A DNA stretch of 64,000 nt from JB111 sp049856295 (GCF_049856295.1 NZ_JBNDMZ010000007.1:180129-244128); one strand, 5' to 3'; positions 1 to 10,267 are shown, counted from the stretch's first letter. Program-made: numbers and translations. The notes: generated by a model not told the origin, from the sequence alone.

Positions 1-2184
1 GAACCCGTCCCCGGGCCGGAAGGTGAACAGGGTGGGGTCCCCGAGCGGCGCCATCTGGTGCCACGGCGCGGGCCCCGTGTCCCGGGTGTTGGTCCAGAAG
101 TGGGTGACTCCGAGCCGCTCGACCACCGTGCAGACCTCGGGGTTCTCGCCGATCTCGTCGAACCGCGCGAGGAGGAACTGCCCGTCCGGCCCGCGCGGCC
201 CGGCCAGGTGCGGGTAGACCACGTCGACCCCGCCCATCGAGTACCAGTAGGGCGTGCCGCGGAACCGGTCGCCGAGCACCACGGCGTCCTCGGGCAGCAG
301 CTCGTCGGCCCGCCGGAACAGGTCGAGCTCGCCCTCGCCGGCGAGCATCCGGTACGTCAGGTGGCCAGGCACGAAGCTCTCCACCGCGTGGTAGGTCCGC
401 AGGGTGTGGCGCAGCCCGCCGGAGCCGACGACGAGGACCACCAGCAGCGCCCCCGCGACAACCACCTCGGTCCGACGACGACGAACCCCCGCCGCGCCCG
501 CCGCCTCGCGCCCGTCGCCCTTGTCGCCTGCGCCCCGCGAGCCACCCGCCCCACGCCCTCGACGCGCCGCGAGCACACCAGAAGCCAGGGCGACGCCGTC
601 GCGCACGAGCACCGCGAGGGCGGCTGCAGCGAGCGGCGCGGCGCAGATGACGACCAGCGCGTCGAGCCGCATCGTCTCCGAGTACCAGACCCCCGTCGCC
701 CACCGCAGCGGGTGGTCGGCCGGCCCCCAGGAGACCGCGGTCAGCGTGACGGTGACGACGAGCCCGACGGCGAGCCACCGTCCCCGCCGCAACCACCACA
801 CGAGCACCGCCCCGCCCACCGCGAGCCCGCTGATCGCGACCTGCGCGAGGGAGTCGAGCCCGCCGAGCTCGTACCCGCCGAACGAGCGCAGCGGCCGGTC
901 GACGAGCAGGGAGGTGAGGATCCAGTCGTACCCGTCGTCGCCCGGGCGCTCGAAGGCCTGGACGGACTCGACGACGCCGTCGGCGAGGAGGGGCACGGAC
1001 GCGAGGACGGCAAGCCCTGCCGCCGACCACACGGCGACGGCGACCGGGAGCCGCCGGTCGGTGCGGCGCAGTCGCCGGAACGCGCCGACCGCGGTGGCCA
1101 CGAGCAGCGGCGCGGTGAGCACCAGCGTGGAGAACCAGGCGCTGCCGTGGACGAGGGCGAGCCCGAAGGCCGCGACGGCGGCGGGCAGCGCGGGGGCGGC
1201 CGTCGCCCGGACGTCGGGCAGGTTGCGCACCGCGAGGACGACGAGCGTGAGCAGCCCGGGAAGCAGGACGTGGGCGTAGGTGTAGGGGAACTGCCCCATC
1301 TGCGTGATGAGCCCGACGGGCAGGGCGAGGAAGGAGTGGGCGAGCACGGGGGCCGCCGCCGCGGCCACCGGGAGGGTCGGCCACGTGGCGCGGACGAGCC
1401 CGGCGACCGAGAGGGTCCACAGGAGCCCGACGACGACGATCGACGCGTTGACCGCCGCCGGGACTGACGGGAGGAACGGCACGACGGCGACGACCGAGTG
1501 CCAGCCCGTCGGGTAGAACGGCGCGTACCCGTAGTCGTAGAGGGGCGCGAGGCCGCCGAACGCGGAGGCGTCGCCGTACTCCCGGACGGTCTGGATCGCG
1601 CTGAGGTGGAACACGCCGTCCCACACCTGGCTGGGCCGGTCCGGCACCCCGATGCCGCGCGTCATCGCCACGACGTACAGGCCGGTGGCGACCGCCGCGG
1701 CGACGACGGCGAGCACGAGGTGGGGGCGGGCGAGCGGCGCCGGCTGGAGGACCGCGCCGGGGGCCGACAGCAGGGTCGAGCGGTCGGGGGTCCGCGGGGG
1801 CCGCGCCCGCCGAGCCGCCACGGACCGTCCCGCTCGCGGGGCCGCGGCCGAGGGCCCGGCGCGCTCGGTGAGGTCGGCGGCAGCATCCGCGGCGTCGTCG
1901 ACCAGCCCGGCGGTCCGCCACGGCGCGGTTCCCAGCACGTGGCCGAGACCCGCGCAGGCCGCGGCGCCGAGCAGCATGCCGAGCAGGAATGTCGCCAGGC
2001 CCCAGCGCACGCCGAGCGCGCCGAGGACGACCGCCCACCCGGCCGAGAGCGCCACGGTCAGGGTGGCTGCGGGACCGAGCGCCACCAGCCCCCGCAGCCC
2101 GAGGAGGCGCAGCATCCCCCACCCGGGCCCCACCATGAGCGCGGTCATGGCGGCCAGCCCGGGCAGGGTCTGCGCCCAGGTCAT
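1..2184 (-). CDS. DUF6541-family multi-membrane protein (3' end beyond window)
   Basis: The minus-strand frame is open from an ATG at 2184 to the window edge, so at least 728 residues are present and only the last part is missing. Many hydrophobic helices are followed by a soluble C-terminal part. Hallmarks shared with the next two genes are a WDGVFHL-type segment after the first helices, a YPTGWH-type segment, and a late GDRFRG...YSMGGVDV...LGVTHF block. The start overlaps the stop of the upstream gene as ATGA, so translation is probably coupled. The family has no proven activity; a GT-C-like or glycan-assembly role is inferred from the glycosyltransferases in the operon. Confidence 0.8.
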   Translation of the reverse strand, partial: MTWAQTLPGLAAMTALMVGPGWGMLRLLGLRGLVALGPAATLTVALSAGWAVVLGALGVRWGLATFLLGMLLGAAACAGLGHVLGTAPWRTAGLVDDAADAAADLTERAGPSAAAPRAGRSVAARRARPPRTPDRSTLLSAPGAVLQPAPLARPHLVLAVVAAAVATGLYVVAMTRGIGVPDRPSQVWDGVFHLSAIQTVREYGDASAFGGLAPLYDYGYAPFYPTGWHSVVAVVPFLPSVPAAVNASIVVVGLLWTLSVAGLVRATWPTLPVAAAAAPVLAHSFLALPVGLITQMGQFPYTYAHVLLPGLLTLVVLAVRNLPDVRATAAPALPAAVAAFGLALVHGSAWFSTLVLTAPLLVATAVGAFRRLRRTDRRLPVAVAVWSAAGLAVLASVPLLADGVVESVQAFERPGDDGYDWILTSLLVDRPLRSFGGYELGGLDSLAQVAISGLAVGGAVLVWWLRRGRWLAVGLVVTVTLTAVSWGPADHPLRWATGVWYSETMRLDALVVICAAPLAAAALAVLVRDGVALASGVLAARRGRGAGGSRGAGDKGDGREAAGAAGVRRRRTEVVVAGALLVVLVVGSGGLRHTLRTYHAVESFVPGHLTYRMLAGEGELDLFRRADELLPEDAVVLGDRFRGTPYWYSMGGVDVVYPHLAGPRGPDGQFLLARFDEIGENPEVCTVVERLGVTHFWTNTRDTGPAPWHQMAPLGDPTLFTFRPGDGF

Positions 2185-4487
2185 CCGCCCGCGGGCGTCC
2201 CGGCCGCCGGGTCGTCGCAGTAGGTGAGCCGCCAGATCGAGGTGGTGCCCGCGCTGGCGACGAGCTCGAAGCCCTCGGCCGGCCGGACGTAGGCGAGACC
2301 CTCGGTCCGGTAGGAGTACTTCTGCTCGTCCTCCTGGGCGCCGCGCGGGTCGGTGTCCGTGTAGACGTGCGTGACGCCGAGGTCGCGGACGATCTCGCAG
2401 ATCTCGGGGTTCGTGTAGATCTCGTCGAAGCTCGTCCCCAGGGTGGTCAGCTCCTCGCTGTCCCACTGGCCGAGCTGGCGGTAGAGCACGTTGACCCCGC
2501 CCATCGACCACAGGTAGCCGGCGCCGGAGAACGGGTCGCCGATGACGACGGCGTCGTCGGGCAGCACGTCGCCCGCGTGCGTGACGAGCTCGATCTCGTC
2601 CTGGCTGAGCATCGTGCCCCAGGCGATGCGGTCGGGCACGTAGGAGTTGACGATGACCTGGCTCTTGAGGTCGGCCCGGAGCCCGTTCGTCACGACGACG
2701 ATCACCCCGAGCACGGCGACCAGCGCGACGAGCGCGGGCCGCGTGTCCGACCGGCGGCCGCGGTCGTTGAGAGTGGTGGTGGCCGCGGACGTCTCGGGCC
2801 GCCGGCGCGCGGCCGCCTGCCGTGGCGTGGCGGAGGGGTACGCGTGCTCGGCCTCCGCGCGTCCGGACCTCACGCGCTCGCCGGACATACGTTCGCCCTC
2901 CACGCGCTCGGAGTACGCACGTTCGGCCTCCGCGCGGCTGGTGTACCTGCGGTCGGCGTCGGCACCGTCGCGGGTCGGGCCGTCGACCATGCGCGGCTCC
3001 TCGACCTCGGTCGCCCTGCCCCGACCCGTCACGGTCACCCAGAGGTCCGCGAGCGAGCGGGCCGCGGCGGAGGCACCGAGCGCGGCGAGCGGCACGGCCA
3101 TGATCCCGACGAGCACGACCACCCGGCTGGGCTGGGTGTACCAGGGGCCAGCGATCACGCGCAGGGCCCCGTCCTCGGGGCCGGCGGTGATGACGGTGAG
3201 GACGACGGCGCACACCCAGCCGAGCGCGACCCACCGTCCCGAGCGCAGGGTGAAGGTGACGGCGAGCCCCACCACCGTCAGCGCGGTGACGACGATCTGG
3301 CCCACGGACTGCCGCCAGTCGTAGCTGTAGACCATGGGGTTGTCGATGAGCACCTGCCCCAGCGGCCCCCAGTAGGTCTCCTGACCGCCGCGCTCGAAGC
3401 CGGTGACCATGTCGAGCACGGGGAAGTTGGCCAGGGCGACGATTCCGGCGACGAGCAGCGCCGCGAGCACCCCGAGCGTGACGTACACCGGCTGCCGGTG
3501 GCCGGCGTCCCACGCGTGGCGTGACGCCCGGTAGATGCCGACGGCCACGAGCGGCCCGGCAAGCAACATCATCGTGAAGGCCGCGGACCCGTGCGTGAGG
3601 CCGACCCCGATGAAGCCCACGAGGGACGGGACGGCGAGAGCGACCGTCGGCGCGGCGTGCGGGAGCTGGCGCAGGGCGAGGGCGACGAGTGCGAGCAGCC
3701 CGGGCATGCCGACGTGCGCCGCGCCGTAGGGCAGCAGCGAGACCACGCCGAGGAGGACGCCGGGCGTGGTGACGAACGAGGCAGCGACCAGCGGGGCCGC
3801 GACGGCGGCGAGGGGGCGCTGCGGCCAGACGGCCCGGGCGAGCGCGGCGCTCGAGATCAGCCAGATCGGACCCATGACGAACGAGGAGGCGTTGGCCGCC
3901 GTCGACGGGAGGTCGAACCCGGGCGAGACGGCGACGAACCCGTGCCACACGGCGGGGTAGAAGGGGCTCTCCAGCTCGTCGTACATCGGGGCGAGGCCGC
4001 CGAGCACGGAGGCGTTGCCGGTCTCCGCGATCGTGCGGATCGCGCCGAGGTGGAAGACGCCGTCCCAGGTCTGGACGGGCTGCCCGGGGGCAACCATGCC
4101 GCGGGCAAGGCTCACGCAATGGACGATCGTGCCGACCAGCACCATGGCCACGAGCACGGCGGTCGCGGTCCGGCCGAGCGGCACGGGCTGGACGATCTCC
4201 CTCGCGCGCGGCCCCGTCACCCACGGCGCGGTGCCGAGGCCGTGCCCGATCGCGGCGGCCAGGCCGACGCAGACGAGCAGGCCGAACAGCTGCGTGAATG
4301 TCGTGTACGGGACCCCGACGAGGTCATAGATGATGCCGAGCCCGCCCGCCGCGGAGATCGTGAGGACGGCGCCGCCGCCGACAGCGATGAGCCCGCGCAC
4401 GCCGACCGCCGCGAGCATGAGCGCTCCCGGGACGATCGACGTCACGAGCATGAGGGTCGTCGGCAGGACGAACTGCGCCCAGGTCAT
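2181..4487 (-). CDS. DUF6541-family multi-membrane protein
   Basis: A protein of 768 residues, second of three consecutive paralogues. About the first 480 residues are mostly membrane helices, with the acidic loop motif WDGVFHLGAIRT and FYPAVWHG typical of the family. A hydrophilic linker rich in Arg, Ala, Glu and Ser, with repeated AEAERAYSERV-like units, occupies roughly residues 500-580. One more helix and a soluble domain with GDPFSGAGYLWSMGGVNV and LGVTHVYTDT follow. WD...H loops are reminiscent of GT-C enzymes using lipid-linked sugars, but that is inference. It overlaps the downstream gene by four bases (ATGA). The degenerate repeated linker is absent from the other two copies. Confidence 0.85.
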   Translation of the reverse strand: MTWAQFVLPTTLMLVTSIVPGALMLAAVGVRGLIAVGGGAVLTISAAGGLGIIYDLVGVPYTTFTQLFGLLVCVGLAAAIGHGLGTAPWVTGPRAREIVQPVPLGRTATAVLVAMVLVGTIVHCVSLARGMVAPGQPVQTWDGVFHLGAIRTIAETGNASVLGGLAPMYDELESPFYPAVWHGFVAVSPGFDLPSTAANASSFVMGPIWLISSAALARAVWPQRPLAAVAAPLVAASFVTTPGVLLGVVSLLPYGAAHVGMPGLLALVALALRQLPHAAPTVALAVPSLVGFIGVGLTHGSAAFTMMLLAGPLVAVGIYRASRHAWDAGHRQPVYVTLGVLAALLVAGIVALANFPVLDMVTGFERGGQETYWGPLGQVLIDNPMVYSYDWRQSVGQIVVTALTVVGLAVTFTLRSGRWVALGWVCAVVLTVITAGPEDGALRVIAGPWYTQPSRVVVLVGIMAVPLAALGASAAARSLADLWVTVTGRGRATEVEEPRMVDGPTRDGADADRRYTSRAEAERAYSERVEGERMSGERVRSGRAEAEHAYPSATPRQAAARRRPETSAATTTLNDRGRRSDTRPALVALVAVLGVIVVVTNGLRADLKSQVIVNSYVPDRIAWGTMLSQDEIELVTHAGDVLPDDAVVIGDPFSGAGYLWSMGGVNVLYRQLGQWDSEELTTLGTSFDEIYTNPEICEIVRDLGVTHVYTDTDPRGAQEDEQKYSYRTEGLAYVRPAEGFELVASAGTTSIWRLTYCDDPAAGTPAGG

Positions 4488-4612
4488 CGCTCTCCTTCTC
4501 GATCGGCCTCGCCATTGTGGGGCGTGGGCCCGGTCGCGTCGCGGCCCGCTCCGGTCGCCTTGCTCACACCACGCCCCCCGAGGTCACGAGTCAGCCCGCG
4601 ACGGCGAGCCCG

Positions 4613-6637
4613 TCACCCGCAGACGGCGATCTCCATGAGGCGCGCGTCCTCGTGCGCGGCGACGGTGCGCAGCGTGTCGGCGGGCACGTCGGCCTGGTCC
4701 GGGTAGCTCCAGCCGAGGAGCCGGTGCCCCGGGGTGTCGAGGTAGACGTGCGTGATGCCGAGCTCGATGATCCGTTCGCACACGTCAGGGTCCTGGCCCA
4801 GATGCTGGAGGTCGTAGAGGAGCTGGTCGGCCGGGTCGTCCGCCGCCGGGTACAGGGGACGGGGCACGACGTCCCAGCCGGCGAGCGCCGGGGCGAGGAC
4901 GGCGCCGCTCGCGGGGGCACCGAGCACGCGGGCGTCCTCGGGCAGCTCGCCGGCGAGCGACCGCAGCCACTCGGCCTCGCCCACGTGCATCGAGTAGGGC
5001 CGGTCCGGGACGGCCTGGCGGGGCCCCTGGCGCACGGTCTCGGCGGAGACGGAGGCGTGCAGCCCGCCGGTGCCGAGGACGATCGCGGCGGTCACCGCCA
5101 CGAGGGACACCGCCGCCACGGCGGGGGTGCTGACCGCAGGGCGTCCTTCCCCACCCCGGCGCCGCACGAGCCGGACGGCGAGCGCGACGACGCCGGCACC
5201 GCCGGTCCCGGCGATGACCGCCATCGGGGCCACGAGGAGCGCCTCGAGCCGGTCGTAGTCCTTGTACCAGAGCGCCGTGAGGTCGCGCAGCGGCCCGTCC
5301 GGCCCGGCCGCGAGGACGCGCAGGACGAGCAGGAGCAGCGCGGTCGCGAGGATCCAGCGGCCGCGCACGTGCTGGACGAGGACGAGCAGCCCGAGCGCGG
5401 CGAGCGCCGTGAGCACCCAGGCCGGGTCCTGGACCCCGGTGAGCGGGGGCACCGGGACCGCGTACTGCAGCGTCTCGGTGACCTCGCCGGCCTGGTCGAG
5501 GGAGATCCGCTCGAAGTCACCCATCGAGGACAGCAGCGGGATCGTCATCACCGCGATCCACGCCAGTGCGCCCACGAGCAGCGGCAGCGCGAGCACCGCG
5601 AGACCTGAGCCGACCCGGTGGCCCGCGGGTCCGCGCGCGATGCCGCGGGCGAGGAGCGCCATGCCCCACGCGGTGGCGGCCACGACGACGACGGCGGGCG
5701 CCGAGCCGTGGGCGAGCGTGGCCCCGAGCCCCGCGACGCCGACCGCCACCCAGGCCCGCACGTCCCTGGGACGGGCGACGCACCGCAGCCCGAGGACGAG
5801 GACCGGGAGGGTGAGGACGAGCGAGAGCGCCCACGGCCACTGGCCGTGGAAGTACATCGAGTAGTACGGGAAGGCCACCGCGGCCGACGCCACGACGACG
5901 GACAGCCCGGCGGCGTACGGCACGCGCGGCGCCGCGGCCCGGGCGAGCGCGGCCACGCCGACGAGGAAGCACCAGGCCACGACGGCGACGACGACGTGGG
6001 ACGCGACGACGACGTCCGAGGCGAACGCCGGCAGCGCCGCGAGCCCGTGCCACAGCGACGGGTAGTAGACGCCGGACTCGCCGGGGAAGAGGGCGTCGAG
6101 GCCGCCGAGCGGGAACGGGCTGCCGTCGCCGGAGGTGACGAGCGCGGTGGCGGAGTAGTGGAAGATCGCGTCGCGGTGCTCGATCGGCTGCCCAAGTCCG
6201 AGCCCGCCCAGTCCGGAGGAGACCACGGCGAGCAGCACGACGAGACCGCCCACGAGCGCGAGCCCTGTGACGAGGCGGTCGCCGCGGCCGAGGTCGGGAT
6301 CGGCGTCGCGGGCACCCGCCCGATCAGGGCCGGGCGCCCCGCTCGGCACGCCCGATGCGGGGCGGCGTCGTCGTCGGGCGCCCGTGAGGACGGCGGCTCC
6401 GGTGACGGCCAGGAGGACGACCCACGTGGTCGGCACCCAGGGCAGCCCCAGGGTGGGCACGAGCAGCGAGAGCACGCCGACCACCCCCGCCGTCAGCGGC
6501 AGCGCCGCGGCGAGGAGGGTGAGTCGGCGCAGCCCCAGCCACGCGTGTCCGATCGCGAGGCCGGGGCCGAGCAGCGCGAGGAGGGACAGTGCCGCGGTGG
6601 CGGCGATCCCTCCCAGCGGGGCTCCGCTGGGGTCCAA
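4613..6637 (-). CDS. DUF6541-family multi-membrane protein
   Basis: A protein of 674 residues with many membrane helices, the third paralogue in order along the DNA but the first translated after the sugar dehydrogenase. The family loop appears as HRDAIFHYSA, where the tryptophan before the Asp is replaced, and YYPSLWHG. The C-terminal soluble part ends with LGITHVYLDT. The frame begins with a TTG directly abutting the TAG stop of the upstream gene, with no clear ribosome site, so coupled re-initiation or a later start is possible. It probably works with its two paralogues in making or exporting a cell-surface glycan; no biochemical function is established. Confidence 0.82.
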   Translation of the reverse strand: MDPSGAPLGGIAATAALSLLALLGPGLAIGHAWLGLRRLTLLAAALPLTAGVVGVLSLLVPTLGLPWVPTTWVVLLAVTGAAVLTGARRRRRPASGVPSGAPGPDRAGARDADPDLGRGDRLVTGLALVGGLVVLLAVVSSGLGGLGLGQPIEHRDAIFHYSATALVTSGDGSPFPLGGLDALFPGESGVYYPSLWHGLAALPAFASDVVVASHVVVAVVAWCFLVGVAALARAAAPRVPYAAGLSVVVASAAVAFPYYSMYFHGQWPWALSLVLTLPVLVLGLRCVARPRDVRAWVAVGVAGLGATLAHGSAPAVVVVAATAWGMALLARGIARGPAGHRVGSGLAVLALPLLVGALAWIAVMTIPLLSSMGDFERISLDQAGEVTETLQYAVPVPPLTGVQDPAWVLTALAALGLLVLVQHVRGRWILATALLLLVLRVLAAGPDGPLRDLTALWYKDYDRLEALLVAPMAVIAGTGGAGVVALAVRLVRRRGGEGRPAVSTPAVAAVSLVAVTAAIVLGTGGLHASVSAETVRQGPRQAVPDRPYSMHVGEAEWLRSLAGELPEDARVLGAPASGAVLAPALAGWDVVPRPLYPAADDPADQLLYDLQHLGQDPDVCERIIELGITHVYLDTPGHRLLGWSYPDQADVPADTLRTVAAHEDARLMEIAVCG

Positions 6638-7933
6638 CTACTGGCCGCCGCCCACCGTGATCCGGGGCGTGCCGGCCCAGCGGGCGGGATCGGTGACGTT
6701 GCGGCCGTCGGCAAGGATGCGGATGCCCGGCAGGTCGTCCGGGGTCAGCTCCTTGTACTCCGCGTGGTCCGCCTGGACGACCGCCGCGTCGACCTGCTCG
6801 CCGAGGTGGTACGGGGCCCAGCCGAACTCGCCGAGCTCGGCGTCGGAGTACATCGGGTCGTGGACGGCCACCTCGGCGCCGCGGGCGCGCAGCTCGGTGA
6901 CGGTCTCGAAGACGCCGGAGAACGCGGTCTCCTTGACGCCGCCGCGGTAGCTCGCGCCGAGCACGGCGACCCGGCGGCCGGACAGGTCGCCGAGGGTCGA
7001 CTCGAGCCGGCCCACCACGTAGGCGGGCATCGAGGCGTTGAGCTGGCGGGCGGTGCGCACGATCGTCGCGTCGGCGTCGGTCGAGAGGTAGAGGCGCGGG
7101 TAGACCGGGATGCAGTGGCCGCCGACCGCGATGCCCGGGCGGTGGATGTGGCTGAACGGCTGGGAGTTGCACGCCTCGATGACGGTCATGACGTCGATGC
7201 CGACCGTGTCGGCGTATCGCGCGAACTGGTTGGCCAGGCCGATGTTGACGTCCCGGTACGTGGTCTCGGCGAGCTTGGCCATCTCGGCGGCCTCCGCGTT
7301 GCCCATGTCCCACACGCCGTTGGCGCGCTCGAGGTCGGGGCGCTCGTCGAAGGTGAGCACGGCCTCGTAGAACTCGATCGCGCGGCGCGTGCCCTCGTCC
7401 GACAGGCCGCCGACGAGCTTGGGGTAGCGGCGCAGGTCCTGGAACACGCGGCCGGTGAGCACGCGCTCGGGGCTGAAGACGAGGTGGAAGTCCTCCCCCT
7501 CGGTGAGGCCGGAGATCTCCTCGATGAGCGGCTTCCACCGGTTGCGGGTGGTGCCGACCGGGAGGGTCGTCTCGTAGGAGATGAGCGTGCCCGGCGTCAG
7601 GTGCTCGGCGAGCGAGCGCGTGGCGGCGTCCATCCAGTCGAAGTCCGGGTCCCACGTGGCGTCGTCGACGAACAGCGGGACGACGAGGACGATCGCGTCG
7701 GCGCCGGGGATCGCCTCGGCGTAGTCGGTGGTGGCGCGCAGGCGGCCGGCCGGGACGAGCTCGGTCAGCTTCTCCTGGAGGTGGGCCTCGCCCGGGAAGG
7801 GCTCCTTCGCGGCGTTCACCGAGTCGACCGTCGCCGCATTGATGTCGACGCCGATCACCTCGTGCCCGGCGTCCGCGAACTGCACGGCGAGCGGCAGTCC
7901 GATCTTTCCCAGGGCGACGACGGCGATGCGCAT
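6638..7933 (-). CDS. wecC: UDP-N-acetyl-aminosugar 6-dehydrogenase (WecC/TviB type)
   Basis: This enzyme oxidises the C6 hydroxyl of a UDP-N-acetylhexosamine to a carboxylate using two NAD+, giving a uronic acid building block. At 431 residues it has the normal family length. The N-terminal Rossmann segment reads VVALGKIGLPLA, and the catalytic cysteine is Cys274 in GGHCIPVYP. The central helix and the C-terminal UDP-binding domain with GASYRGGVKE are also present. The divergent UDP-GlcNAc 2-epimerase at 10.3 kb would supply UDP-ManNAc, so the product is probably UDP-N-acetylmannosaminuronate; UDP-GlcNAc as substrate is the alternative. It is co-directional with glycosyltransferases upstream and DUF6541 proteins downstream. 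Confidence 0.9.
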   Translation of the reverse strand: MRIAVVALGKIGLPLAVQFADAGHEVIGVDINAATVDSVNAAKEPFPGEAHLQEKLTELVPAGRLRATTDYAEAIPGADAIVLVVPLFVDDATWDPDFDWMDAATRSLAEHLTPGTLISYETTLPVGTTRNRWKPLIEEISGLTEGEDFHLVFSPERVLTGRVFQDLRRYPKLVGGLSDEGTRRAIEFYEAVLTFDERPDLERANGVWDMGNAEAAEMAKLAETTYRDVNIGLANQFARYADTVGIDVMTVIEACNSQPFSHIHRPGIAVGGHCIPVYPRLYLSTDADATIVRTARQLNASMPAYVVGRLESTLGDLSGRRVAVLGASYRGGVKETAFSGVFETVTELRARGAEVAVHDPMYSDAELGEFGWAPYHLGEQVDAAVVQADHAEYKELTPDDLPGIRILADGRNVTDPARWAGTPRITVGGGQ

Positions 7934-8036
7934 GAGTGTCCTCTCGACTTCGGTGCGGCACGCGGTGGCCCCGCGCCCGCCTCTTCCGCGGCGGGTCCCA
8001 TCGTAGGTGCCTCGACCCGCCGGGACGCCCTACCGG

Positions 8037-9158
8037 TCAGGCCCGCCGGTCGAGCGCGGCGAGGTCGGCCGCGACCTGGCGGGCGCGCGCGGCCCACGTG
8101 TGCTCGTGCCGCGCCTCGCGCACGTGCGCCGCCACGGCCTCGACCTCCCCCGCGTCGTCGCGCAGGGCGGCGAGCCGGTCCGCGAGCGCGTCGGCGTCGT
8201 AGTCGACCGCCCACCCGAGCCCGCCGGTCTCGATCGTCCGGCCGGCGAGCGTCCCGGTGGCCGCGAGGACCGGCTTGCCGTGACCGATGTACTCGTAGAG
8301 CTTGATCGGCGCCGCGAAGTCCCGGTACTCCGAGGGCTCGACGACGATCGAGCACGCGTCGGCCCGGCCGAACAGCGGGAGCAGGCCGTCCCCGCGCTCG
8401 TGGACCACCTCGACCCGGTCGCCGAGCCAGTCGGCGTACTCCCCGCGCGCGGCCTCCCACGAGTCCTTCGGGGTGCACAGCAGGAGGTGGACGCCGGGCG
8501 TCGCGTCGACGGCGCGCAGCAGCTCGTGCATCCGGTAGTAGGAGGTGACGTTGCCGACGTAGAGGAGTGTGAAGGGGCCCTCGGTGCGCGGCACGTCGCG
8601 GAGTGCGCCGCCCGGCGGGAGCGGCGCCATCTGCTCGGGGCGCAGGTGCGGGACGTGCACGGCGAACTCCCGCGAGGGGACGTAGACGCGGTCGAGGAGG
8701 CGGCGGTAGGCGCGCAGCTCCGCGTGGTACAGCGTCCGGGTCCCGGCGGCCACGACCGGGTGCACGCGCTCGGTGTACTCGGGGTAGCGCCAGTAGATGT
8801 CCCGGTAGAACACGCTCGTCGGCACGCCGTGGCGCCGCAGCAGCCGGGCGAGGCGCACGTCGACCACGGGGTGCGTGGGCAGGTGGTGCGGCTCGGTCAG
8901 CACGGTCGGCATCGTCGAGGACTCGCCGTACGCGAGGTCGACCCGCAGCCCGTTCTCGAGGCGTCGGCCGAGGTCGCGGACGGCCGCCGCCCGCTCCTTG
9001 CCGTGCCCGGTCACCTCGACGACCTCGTACCCGAGCCCGCGGAACGCGTCGAGCATGCGCACGGGCCGGATGCCGGAGCCCGACGTCGAGCCCTCGCCCA
9101 CCGGGTAGGGGGCGTGGTAGACCATCGTCCGGCCCTGCCCCACCGACTGCTCGCTCAC
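8037..9158 (-). CDS. Glycosyltransferase, GT4-like
   Basis: A cytoplasmic sugar transferase of 373 residues. I chose the GTG at 9158 because it overlaps the stop of the upstream glycosyltransferase as GTGA; the open frame continues further upstream only as a shadow. The N-terminal half contains YHAPYPVGEGSTSGSGIRP, a start typical of GT-B folds. The C-terminal donor-binding half has LLYVGNVTSYYRMHELL and the E-x7-E-like segment EPSEYRDFAAPIKLYEYIGH. Donor and acceptor cannot be read from the sequence. Operon neighbours suggest that it adds a sugar to a lipid-linked surface glycan. Confidence 0.85.
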   Translation of the reverse strand: MSEQSVGQGRTMVYHAPYPVGEGSTSGSGIRPVRMLDAFRGLGYEVVEVTGHGKERAAAVRDLGRRLENGLRVDLAYGESSTMPTVLTEPHHLPTHPVVDVRLARLLRRHGVPTSVFYRDIYWRYPEYTERVHPVVAAGTRTLYHAELRAYRRLLDRVYVPSREFAVHVPHLRPEQMAPLPPGGALRDVPRTEGPFTLLYVGNVTSYYRMHELLRAVDATPGVHLLLCTPKDSWEAARGEYADWLGDRVEVVHERGDGLLPLFGRADACSIVVEPSEYRDFAAPIKLYEYIGHGKPVLAATGTLAGRTIETGGLGWAVDYDADALADRLAALRDDAGEVEAVAAHVREARHEHTWAARARQVAADLAALDRRA

Positions 9159-10267
9159 CGGACCGAGCCGTGGACGTGGGCGGCGAGGGCGTGCGCGTCG
9201 GCGTAGCCGGCGGCCACGGTCTCCACGGAGAAGGCGTCGCCGATCGTCGCGGCGACGTCCTCGGCGGAGAGCGTGGCGGTGCGCTCGTGCAGGTCGAGGA
9301 CCGCGTCGGCGTAGGCGCCTGCGTCCTGGACGTCCACGAGCGTGCCGACGCGCGGGTCGACGTACTCGCCCTGGCCGCCCGTCGAGCCCACGACGACCGG
9401 GCGCCCCGCCACGAGCGCCTCGGCGCAGGAGACGAAGAAGTTGTCGCCGCGGGTAGGGCCGAGGAAGAGGTCGGCGCGGGCGAGCTCGCCGAGGACGCCG
9501 TCGCGGTCGAGCGTGCCGGTGAGGTGGATCCGCTCCCCCACCCCGACCTCGTCCGCCCGGTCGCGGACGGCGCTCGCGAGCGGGCCGTCGCCGACGAGGG
9601 TGAGGTGCGCCGGGTGCCCGCGGCGGCCGAGCTCGGCCACGACGTCGACGGCAAGGAGCGGGTCCTTGCGCTCGACCAGGCCGCCGACGCTGACCATGCG
9701 CAGCTCGCCGGATGGCTCGGGCCTGGCCGGGACGGTCGCCAGCGGCGGGACGATGCACGGCACCACGGCGGTCGCGCGGTCGCCGCGCACCTCGCGGATC
9801 GGGTCGGCGAGGAACTCGCACACGGCGGTGACGACGTCCGGCCGGTCGAGCAGGCGGCGCACGAGCGGGAGGACGGCGCGCGTTCCGAACCCCAGGTTCT
9901 CCGGGCTCGTCAGTCCCGAGTAGTGCTCCGTGTGCACCCACGGGGCGTCCGGGCGCCCGACGACGAACGGCAGGAGCGCGGAGATCGCGGTGGTGTGGAC
10001 GACGTCGGCGCCGTCGAGGATTCCCGGCAGGGCCGCGGCGACCTGGGCGATCTGGTCCGGGCGCGAGGGCGTCATCGGCAGGCGCAGGACCTTGAGCCCC
10101 TCGTGGTAGACGTGCCGCGTGCCGTCGTCCTGGTGGCCGGGGACGAGGTGGACGACGTCGACCGTGTCCCCGCGCGAGGCCATCGCGAGCGCGTCGCGGA
10201 CGACGAACGAGCCGGAGCTCGGCGCCAGGGCGGTCGGGAACCAGGTGGTGACGACGACGACTCGCAT
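9155..10267 (-). CDS. Glycosyltransferase family 4
   Basis: The protein has 370 residues and a GT-B layout. The start MRVVVVTTWFPTALAPSSGSF is the usual retaining GT4 N terminus, followed by HTEHYSGL in the acceptor domain. The second domain carries GGLVERKDPLLAV, LVGDGPL and the donor E-x7-E motif near SCAEALVAGRPVV. It is the first gene of the minus-strand glycan operon, with a 63-base divergent gap to the UDP-GlcNAc 2-epimerase. The next gene overlaps it by four bases. Substrate is not assignable. Confidence 0.88.
   Translation of the reverse strand: MRVVVVTTWFPTALAPSSGSFVVRDALAMASRGDTVDVVHLVPGHQDDGTRHVYHEGLKVLRLPMTPSRPDQIAQVAAALPGILDGADVVHTTAISALLPFVVGRPDAPWVHTEHYSGLTSPENLGFGTRAVLPLVRRLLDRPDVVTAVCEFLADPIREVRGDRATAVVPCIVPPLATVPARPEPSGELRMVSVGGLVERKDPLLAVDVVAELGRRGHPAHLTLVGDGPLASAVRDRADEVGVGERIHLTGTLDRDGVLGELARADLFLGPTRGDNFFVSCAEALVAGRPVVVGSTGGQGEYVDPRVGTLVDVQDAGAYADAVLDLHERTATLSAEDVAATIGDAFSVETVAAGYADAHALAAHVHGSVR

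Noticed and set aside
5618..8305. An 895-codon plus-strand frame opposite the dehydrogenase and DUF6541 genes
   Set aside because: Its translation is Arg/Gly/Asp/Glu-rich without family features, and the opposite strand carries well-recognised genes.
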